From the NCBI GenBank assembly GCA_900552115.1, contig URYP01000019.1, positions 1-27,462 of the forward strand: a DNA stretch of 27,462 bases, written 5' to 3'. The notes below the pieces were generated by a model, which worked only from the letters and a program-made list of their open reading frames with translations, was not told where the DNA came from and searched no databases. This document shows positions 22,483 through 27,462 of this stretch, piece after piece (within the stretch, counting starts at the first letter, position 1; every line of letters starts with the position of its first letter). Made by a program: the position numbers and the translations under genes. The DNA is from an uncultured Oscillospiraceae bacterium. Lineage in GTDB: Bacteria > Bacillota > Clostridia > Oscillospirales > Acutalibacteraceae.

Positions 22483-24239
22483 ACCGCCTCGTCCTCCCTC
22501 CCGGCCGCAGCAAACTGGGAATTGTACAAATGATAGTAGAACCCTTTGCGTGCCAGCAATTCCTCATGCGTACCGGTTTCCACCACGTTTCCTTTATCCA
22601 GCACCAGGATGCGGTCCGCATCCCGGATGGTGGAAAGCCGGTGGGCGATGACGAAGGTGGTGCGCCCCTGCATCATGCGACGGAACGCCTTTTGGATGCG
22701 CTGTTCGGTCACAATATCCACCGAACTGGTCGCCTCGTCGAGGATCAGCATGGGCGGATCCAGCAGCATGGCACGGGCGATGGTAAGCAGCTGCTTCTGC
22801 CCCTGCGACAGATTGCCCCCATCCTCGGCGATCATGGTTCGATACCCCTCCGGCAGCCGTCGGATAAAGCTGTGGGCATGGGCCGCACGGGCGGCTTCCT
22901 CCACCTGCTCGTCGGTCGCGTCGGGTCGGCCGTAGGCGATATTGTCCCGTACCGTTCCCGCAAACAGCCAGGTCTCCTGCAATACCATACCGAACTGCCG
23001 CCGCAGGCTGTCCCGGGATACGCTGTAAATCGACTGGCCATCGACAGCGATGATTCCCTGATCCACCTCATAAAACCGCATCAGCAGGTTGACAAGCGTG
23101 GTCTTTCCCGCGCCAGTCGGGCCGACAATGGCCACCGTCATACCCGGCTCGACATCGAGGTAGAAATTACGGATCAGCGGGCGCTTGGGTGTATAGGAAA
23201 AATCGACGCTTTCGAATCGCACCCGGCCTTCCGGTTCCCTCAGCGTTTCCGCGGCATCGGGCGCCTCCTCCTTTTCGTCCATGACCTGGAAAATGCGCCG
23301 CGCCGACGCCATGGCCAGTTGAAGCTGCATGGTGATGGCGGTAATCTCATTGAACGGTTTGGAAAACTGAGCCGTATACGTGAGAAAGCTGGCGATAACG
23401 CCAGGGGTTAGGCGGGCAACAATGCCGAAGACTCCCACCAGCACATAGGCCACGTTATTGACGAACCGCGTGCTGGGATTGACCAGAGCAGACGCGAACT
23501 GCGCCCGGTAACCGCACCTATAAAGCTGCTCATTGATCTCCCCAAACCGTTCATCGGCCCGCTTTTCATACCCAAACGCCTTAACGGTGCGCTGGCCGGT
23601 GATGATTTCCTCAGCATAGCCGTTCAGCCATCCCAGCACCCGGCTCTGTTCGGCAAAGCGGCGGCTGCCGTAGCGGGTGATAACGAACCCCACCACAAAG
23701 CAAAGCGGCGTCACCAGCACAGCCACCAGCGTGACCATAGGGCTGAGGGTCAGCATAAACAGAAGCGTCAGTATTACGGTAATAACGCCGGTGACTAGCT
23801 GTACAATCCCCTGGTTGAGGCCATCGGATATGGCGTCGATATCGTTGGTGAACCGGCTCATGATATCCCCGCGGGAATGCGTATCGAAATAGGCCACCGG
23901 CATGCGTCCCAGTTTGCGAAACAGGTCGACCCGCAAATCCTTGACGGTGCGGTTGGCCACCAGGTTGGCCAGCAGGGCGGTAACCCAGTTCAGCGCCGAC
24001 CCGATGACATATAAAATGCCGATTATCATGAGTATTTGCAGCAGTGTTAGGCCGGGGCCGGCATCCGCTCCCGGCAGAATGCGGTCAATGGCCCAGCCGA
24101 TCAGTTTGGGCGCGGTCAGCAGGGCGGCGTTTCCGGCCAGGGCGCACGCTACGGCACCGACCAGCAGCCAGCGCTGCCGGCCCACATACCGCATTAGGCG
24201 GGAGAACACCCGACCTGTTACGTTTGGGGTCTTTTTCAT
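22479..24239 (-). CDS. ABC exporter half-transporter, canonical-site subunit of a heterodimer
   Basis: A 586-residue fused TMD-NBD protein of the multidrug type (TM288/BmrD/LmrD-like). About six membrane helices lie in residues 20-300. The NBD has Walker A GPTGAGKT (373-380), Walker B ending LDEAT with catalytic Glu502, and H-loop His533 (IAHRLS). Its signature is LSQGQ (477-481) instead of LSGGQ. That variant completes the partner's degenerate ATP site, exactly the pattern of asymmetric heterodimeric exporters. It overlaps the upstream half-transporter by ATGA and the SLOG gene by ATGA. Substrate cannot be told. Confidence 0.93.
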   Translation of the reverse strand: MKKTPNVTGRVFSRLMRYVGRQRWLLVGAVACALAGNAALLTAPKLIGWAIDRILPGADAGPGLTLLQILMIIGILYVIGSALNWVTALLANLVANRTVKDLRVDLFRKLGRMPVAYFDTHSRGDIMSRFTNDIDAISDGLNQGIVQLVTGVITVILTLLFMLTLSPMVTLVAVLVTPLCFVVGFVITRYGSRRFAEQSRVLGWLNGYAEEIITGQRTVKAFGYEKRADERFGEINEQLYRCGYRAQFASALVNPSTRFVNNVAYVLVGVFGIVARLTPGVIASFLTYTAQFSKPFNEITAITMQLQLAMASARRIFQVMDEKEEAPDAAETLREPEGRVRFESVDFSYTPKRPLIRNFYLDVEPGMTVAIVGPTGAGKTTLVNLLMRFYEVDQGIIAVDGQSIYSVSRDSLRRQFGMVLQETWLFAGTVRDNIAYGRPDATDEQVEEAARAAHAHSFIRRLPEGYRTMIAEDGGNLSQGQKQLLTIARAMLLDPPMLILDEATSSVDIVTEQRIQKAFRRMMQGRTTFVIAHRLSTIRDADRILVLDKGNVVETGTHEELLARKGFYYHLYNSQFAAAGREDEAV

Positions 24240-25966
24240 GCCGGCTCCTCCCCTTTCTTTTCCTGTGAGGCACAGATTTCCTGATAAACCGGGCAGCTCT
24301 CCAATAGCTGCGCGTGGGTTCCCACCCCCACCAGCCGGCCATCGTCCATAACCAGCAGCCGGTCCGCCTGTTTCACGGCGCTGACCCGCTGCGACACCAT
24401 AAACACCGTCATGTCCCGCGCATTTTGCCGGATGGCCCGCCGCAAGGCCGCATCGGTGGCATAATCGAGCGCGCTGGAGGCATCGTCCAGGATCAGGATT
24501 TCAGGCCGCCGCACCAGGGCGCGGGCAATGGTCAGCCGCTGTTTCTGTCCGCCGGACAGATTGGCTCCCGCCCGCTCCACCGGCGCGCCATATTGCAAGG
24601 TCTTCTGTTCAATGAATTCGGCCGCCTGCGCCATGCGGGCGGCCGCCCGTACCTCCTCGTCCGACGCGTTGTCGTTACCCCAGCGGATGTTCTCCGCAAC
24701 GGTGCCCTCAAACAGCTCGACCGCCTGCGGGACGAGCCCCATTTTGCCCCGCAGATTGTCCAGCGAATAGGACCGTATATCGGTGCCGTTGACGCGGATT
24801 TCACCTTCGTTGACATCATAAAAGCGCATAAGCAGCTGGATCAGGGTTGATTTTCCCGATCCCGTACCACCGATAATCCCGACCATCGCTCCCCGGGGCA
24901 CCGTGAAAGAGATATCCGATAACGCCTGCTCCCCGCCGTGATAGGCAAAACCAACATGGTCAAATTCCACAGCCGGAGCCGCAGCGTCCTCCTGTGCGCC
25001 GGAACCGTCCTGAATTGACGCTTCGGTATCCAGCACCTCCAGCACCCGGCCAGCGCTGGCAAAAGCTTTGGTAAAGGTCACTACCAGATTGGCAACCACA
25101 ATCAGCGCCAGCAGGATCTGGTTGACATAATTGATAAACGCGATGATTTCCCCGGTGGTCATATCCCCGGCACGGATTTGGATGCCGCCCAGCCAAATGA
25201 TCAGCAGAATAGCGCCGTTCATAATCAGCTGTGTCACCGGATTAAGCAGTGCGGATAGTTTTCCCACCCGAATCGCCGCCTGTTTGTGCTCTTCGGCCGC
25301 TTCGGTAAACCGCTCCTCCTCCCGCGCGGTCCGGGAGAACGCCCGAATCACCCGCACGCCGGAGAGGTTTTCCCGCAGGATCAGTCCCACACGATCCAGC
25401 CGCTTCTGCACCGTGCGGTGCAGCGGGATGGTTTTCTTCATAACCAGCACGATAACCAGTACGAACAGCGGGATAGCGCCCAGGATCACCAGCGCCAGCT
25501 TCCAATTGATGGTAAAGGCCATAATGACGCCGCCCACGCACAAAAACGGCGCGCGCACCACCAGACGGATCAGCATGGCCACCGCGTATTGGAGCTGGTT
25601 AATGTCACTGGTAACCCGGTTGACAAGAGATGATGTGCCAAACCTGTCCCATTCGGCGTGGGACAGGCCGGTAATTTTCTGGAAAACCGCACCGCGCAGC
25701 CGGGTGCCGAATCCCTGCGAGGTGATGGAGGCCACATACTGGCATACGAGCGCGCTGACCAGCCCCAGCGCAACGACCCCCAGCATCTTCCAGCCCATTT
25801 GCCAGACATAGCCGCTGTCTTCTGCGATAACGCCCTGGTCGATGACCTTCGCCATCATCAGCGGCAGATACAGTTCCAAAATTGCCTCGATTAGCTTGCA
25901 CAGCGGCCCCAGGATGCAATAGCCGGTGTAAGGTTTCAGATACGGCCCCAATTTTTTCAGTTGCAT
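24236..25966 (-). CDS. ABC exporter half-transporter, degenerate-site subunit of a heterodimer
   Basis: A 576-residue TMD-NBD protein (TM287/BmrC/LmrC-like), first gene of the operon. Walker A is GGTGSGKS (366-373) and the signature LSGGQ (470-474) is intact. The catalytic glutamate after Walker B is Asp495 (ILDDASS) and the H-loop histidine is Gln526 (MVSQRVS). These two changes mark the non-hydrolytic site of asymmetric exporters. The SD AAAGGGGAT is upstream of the ATG. Only about 30 bases separate it from the terminator of the upstream sulfhydrylase gene, so its promoter must overlap that terminator or transcription must read through. Confidence 0.93.
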   Translation of the reverse strand: MQLKKLGPYLKPYTGYCILGPLCKLIEAILELYLPLMMAKVIDQGVIAEDSGYVWQMGWKMLGVVALGLVSALVCQYVASITSQGFGTRLRGAVFQKITGLSHAEWDRFGTSSLVNRVTSDINQLQYAVAMLIRLVVRAPFLCVGGVIMAFTINWKLALVILGAIPLFVLVIVLVMKKTIPLHRTVQKRLDRVGLILRENLSGVRVIRAFSRTAREEERFTEAAEEHKQAAIRVGKLSALLNPVTQLIMNGAILLIIWLGGIQIRAGDMTTGEIIAFINYVNQILLALIVVANLVVTFTKAFASAGRVLEVLDTEASIQDGSGAQEDAAAPAVEFDHVGFAYHGGEQALSDISFTVPRGAMVGIIGGTGSGKSTLIQLLMRFYDVNEGEIRVNGTDIRSYSLDNLRGKMGLVPQAVELFEGTVAENIRWGNDNASDEEVRAAARMAQAAEFIEQKTLQYGAPVERAGANLSGGQKQRLTIARALVRRPEILILDDASSALDYATDAALRRAIRQNARDMTVFMVSQRVSAVKQADRLLVMDDGRLVGVGTHAQLLESCPVYQEICASQEKKGEEPA

Positions 25967-25997
25967 GGATGCTATCCCCTTTGGCAGTTTTGATAGG

Positions 25998-26024
25998 GAA
26001 AAAGCAGCGCGGTTGCGCTGCTTT
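25998..26024 (-). terminator. Terminator of the sulfhydrylase gene
   Basis: A perfect 10-bp stem (26001-26010 with 26015-26024, AACC loop on the minus strand) is followed on the minus strand by a run of T (26003-25999). It is 16 bases past the sulfhydrylase stop codon and about 30 bases before the first ABC gene. Confidence 0.85.
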
Positions 26025-26039
26025 CGAATTTTGTCATAT

Positions 26040-27320
26040 TCAGAGGGAATTCAGCGCCTGCGTAATATCCTCTATTATATCTTCGACATGCTCAATGCCC
26101 ACCGACAGTCGTACCAGATCGGGCGTGACGCCCGCTTCGGCCAGCTGTTCATCCGACATCTGGCGGTGGGTGGTGGACGCCGGATGCAGCAAGCAGGAGC
26201 GCAAATCTGCCACATGGGTGGCAATAACAATCATTTTCAGGGCGTCCATAAATTGACGGGCCGCTTCGCGGCCGCCTTTTATTCCGAAAGATACCACACC
26301 ACAGGTGCCGTTTGGCATGTATTTCTGTGCCAGCTCATAGTTTTTATCGCCCGGCAGGCCCGGATAGGTCACCCAGGCGATGCGGTCGTCCGCCTGCAGG
26401 AACTGCGCCACTTTTTGCGCGTTCTCACAATGCCGCTCCATACGCAGGTGCAGCGTATCGATGCCCTGGCTGAGCAGCCACGCGTTCTGGGGGCTGGGCG
26501 TCGCGCCCATATCCCGCATCAGGTGGCAGCGGGCTTTGGCAATATACGCCGCCTTGCCGAAATGGTCGGCATAAACGACGCCGTGATAGGTTTCGTCCGG
26601 CGTGGTCAGACCCGGGAACCGGTCGGCGTGGGCTTTCCAGTCAAAATTGCCGCTGTCCACAATCATGCCGCCCAGCGCCACCGCATGACCGTCCAGATAT
26701 TTGGAGGTGGAATGGGTCACGATATCCGCTCCAAATGCAAAGGGGCGGCAGTTGATGGGCGTGGGGAACGTATTATCCACGATCAGAGGCACGCCATGCG
26801 CATGGGCGATGCGGGCATACTGCTCGATATCCAGCACATTCAGCGAAGGATTGGACAGGGTTTCGCCGAACACCAGCTTGGTATTCGGACGAAACGCCGA
26901 TTCGAGCGTCTCGTCCGAAGCGAACGGCTCGATAAAGGTTACGTCAATGCCCAGCTCCCGCAGGGTTTTGTTGAACAGGTTAAAAGTGCCGCCGTAAACC
27001 GCGCTGGCACTGATGATATGGTCGCCGCTGCCCGCGATATTCAGCACGGCCAGCATACTGGCCGCCTGGCCGGCCGAGGTCATCAGCGCACCGACACCGC
27101 CCTCCAGCGCCGCCACTTTTGCTTCCACCGCATCAGTGGTGGGATTCGACAGGCGCGTATAAAACGAGCCGCTGGTTTTCAGATCAAACAGATCGCCCAT
27201 GGCCTGGGAATCCTCATACTTAAACGTCGTGCTTTGATAAATGGGAAGCACCCGCGGCTCACCGTTTTTCGGCTTCCAACCTTCCTGGATACACTTGGTT
27301 TCGATTCTCCAATTGTTCAT
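26040..27320 (-). CDS. metY: O-acetylhomoserine sulfhydrylase (aminocarboxypropyltransferase)
   Basis: A 426-residue Cys/Met-metabolism PLP enzyme. It should condense O-acetylhomoserine with sulfide to homocysteine (direct sulfhydrylation). Family features are RIETKCIQEGWKP, LPIYQSTTFKYE, YTRLSNPTTDAVEAKVAALEGG, IVDNTFPTP and the PLP motif THSTSKYLDGH with Lys207, plus the C-terminal VADLRSCLLHPASTTHRQ. The length of about 425 and the insertion FDWKAHADRFPGL fit MetY rather than the shorter cystathionine synthases. The ATG at 27320 follows AAAGGCGGA; an upstream in-frame extension to 27431 crosses the promoter and is rejected. No SAM riboswitch is present in the short leader. Confidence 0.94.
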   Translation of the reverse strand: MNNWRIETKCIQEGWKPKNGEPRVLPIYQSTTFKYEDSQAMGDLFDLKTSGSFYTRLSNPTTDAVEAKVAALEGGVGALMTSAGQAASMLAVLNIAGSGDHIISASAVYGGTFNLFNKTLRELGIDVTFIEPFASDETLESAFRPNTKLVFGETLSNPSLNVLDIEQYARIAHAHGVPLIVDNTFPTPINCRPFAFGADIVTHSTSKYLDGHAVALGGMIVDSGNFDWKAHADRFPGLTTPDETYHGVVYADHFGKAAYIAKARCHLMRDMGATPSPQNAWLLSQGIDTLHLRMERHCENAQKVAQFLQADDRIAWVTYPGLPGDKNYELAQKYMPNGTCGVVSFGIKGGREAARQFMDALKMIVIATHVADLRSCLLHPASTTHRQMSDEQLAEAGVTPDLVRLSVGIEHVEDIIEDITQALNSL

Positions 27321-27351
27321 GGGAAATCCGCCTTTCTCGTATAGTGGCGTT

Positions 27352-27380
27352 ATTATAGCACATGTACGTATAAATATCAA
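27352..27380 (-). promoter_or_regulatory. Promoter of the sulfhydrylase gene
   Basis: On the minus strand TTGATA (27380-27375), 17 bases and a perfect TATAAT (27357-27352), about 32 bases before the start codon. Confidence 0.8.
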
Positions 27381-27411
27381 AAAGATTTTTGCACCGGGAA
27401 AGCTTATATGG

Positions 27412-27446
27412 TATAATAGTCTCAAAAGCAAAGCTTTTGAGACTAT
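27412..27446 (+). repeat. Perfect 14-bp inverted repeat just after a -10-like TATAAT
   Basis: ATAGTCTCAAAAGC (27416-27429), an AAA spacer and GCTTTTGAGACTAT (27433-27446) form a perfect inverted repeat. TATAAT at 27412-27417 overlaps its left end; TTGCAC at 27389-27394 is a poor -35 with 17-base spacing. The repeat would sit at the transcription start of a rightward gene outside the window, as an operator or a 5' stem-loop. A frame beginning ATG at 27445 (MEEWLS...) runs off the edge but has no clear ribosome site. Confidence 0.6.
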
Positions 27447-27462
27447 GGAAGAATGGTTGTCG

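Noticed and set aside
25965..27344. 459-codon open frame on the plus strand opposite the sulfhydrylase
   Set aside because: It is antisense to a complete, well-conserved PLP enzyme, is rich in His/Arg/Gly as mirror frames are, and has no recognisable domain.
26040..27431. Longer version of the sulfhydrylase starting at 27431
   Set aside because: The extra N-terminus would cross the TATAAT promoter and the AAAGGCGGA ribosome site; the family starts at MNNWRIETK.
27321..27462. SAM riboswitch or S-box upstream of metY
   Set aside because: Only about 30 bases separate the promoter from the start codon and no S-box core is present.

Overview
The window looks like chromosomal DNA of an anaerobic, moderately GC-rich Firmicute, probably class Clostridia and near the Oscillospirales/Ruminococcaceae. 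The grounds are strong Shine-Dalgarno sites with ATG, GTG and TTG starts, TTGACA/TATAAT-type promoters, a T-box leader, a DUF1292 protein, a two-gene SufBC-type Fe-S system, TlyA and RarA homologues, and a secreted protein with a C-terminal dockerin. No phage, plasmid, insertion sequence, CRISPR array, tRNA or rRNA was seen.

Layout. Positions 1-2.75 kb: a possible gene tail, then a Ca2+-type P-type ATPase. 2.8-4.0 kb (minus): a secreted BspA/LRR-like dockerin protein. 4.14-8.44 kb (plus): a tight five-gene metal operon made of a CadC-like ArsR repressor, a free-standing HMA metallochaperone, a Zn/Cd P1B ATPase without its own HMA domain, then SufC- and SufB-like Fe-S scaffold genes. It has a consensus promoter with an inverted repeat over the -10 and ends at a strong terminator. 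8.45-11.9 kb (minus): a coupled NUDIX / HAD phosphatase / CDF cation exporter / ATP-grasp ligase operon. 12.0-13.95 kb (plus): TlyA rRNA methyltransferase and a membrane metallophosphoesterase. 14.0-17.2 kb (minus): a family-6-type UDG (deoxyinosine glycosylase), glyA and rarA. 17.2-17.9 kb (plus): endonuclease III. 17.9-20.36 kb (minus): a T-box-controlled threonine ammonia-lyase, RidA, and a small PF06541-type membrane protein. 21.4-21.73 kb (plus): a DUF1292 protein, followed by a compact structured RNA resembling 6S RNA. 22.0-26.0 kb (minus): an asymmetric heterodimeric ABC exporter coupled to a SLOG-family protein. 26.0-27.4 kb (minus): an O-acetylhomoserine sulfhydrylase.

The most unusual part is 20.41-21.22 kb. 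On the minus strand a consensus promoter (-35 at 21219-21214, -10 at 21196-21191) and an intrinsic terminator (20441-20410) delimit a transcript of about 770 nt with no long ORF. It is full of hairpins and holds six clear copies, plus one degenerate copy, of a motif close to GAAAAGGTGAGTCCCATGA. Several copies sit in loops of different stems. The motif resembles a Shine-Dalgarno sequence followed by AUG, and in three copies the AUG is followed by one sense codon and a stop. I do not recognise it as a known RNA; it is a candidate large ornate non-coding RNA or translated-leader-like regulator.

Two functional themes recur. The first is metal homeostasis: CadC/HMA/CadA, the CDF exporter and the Ca ATPase, with Fe-S assembly placed under the metal-responsive promoter. 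The second is amino-acid metabolism: IlvA with RidA, which clears its reactive enamine product, plus GlyA and the sulfhydrylase.
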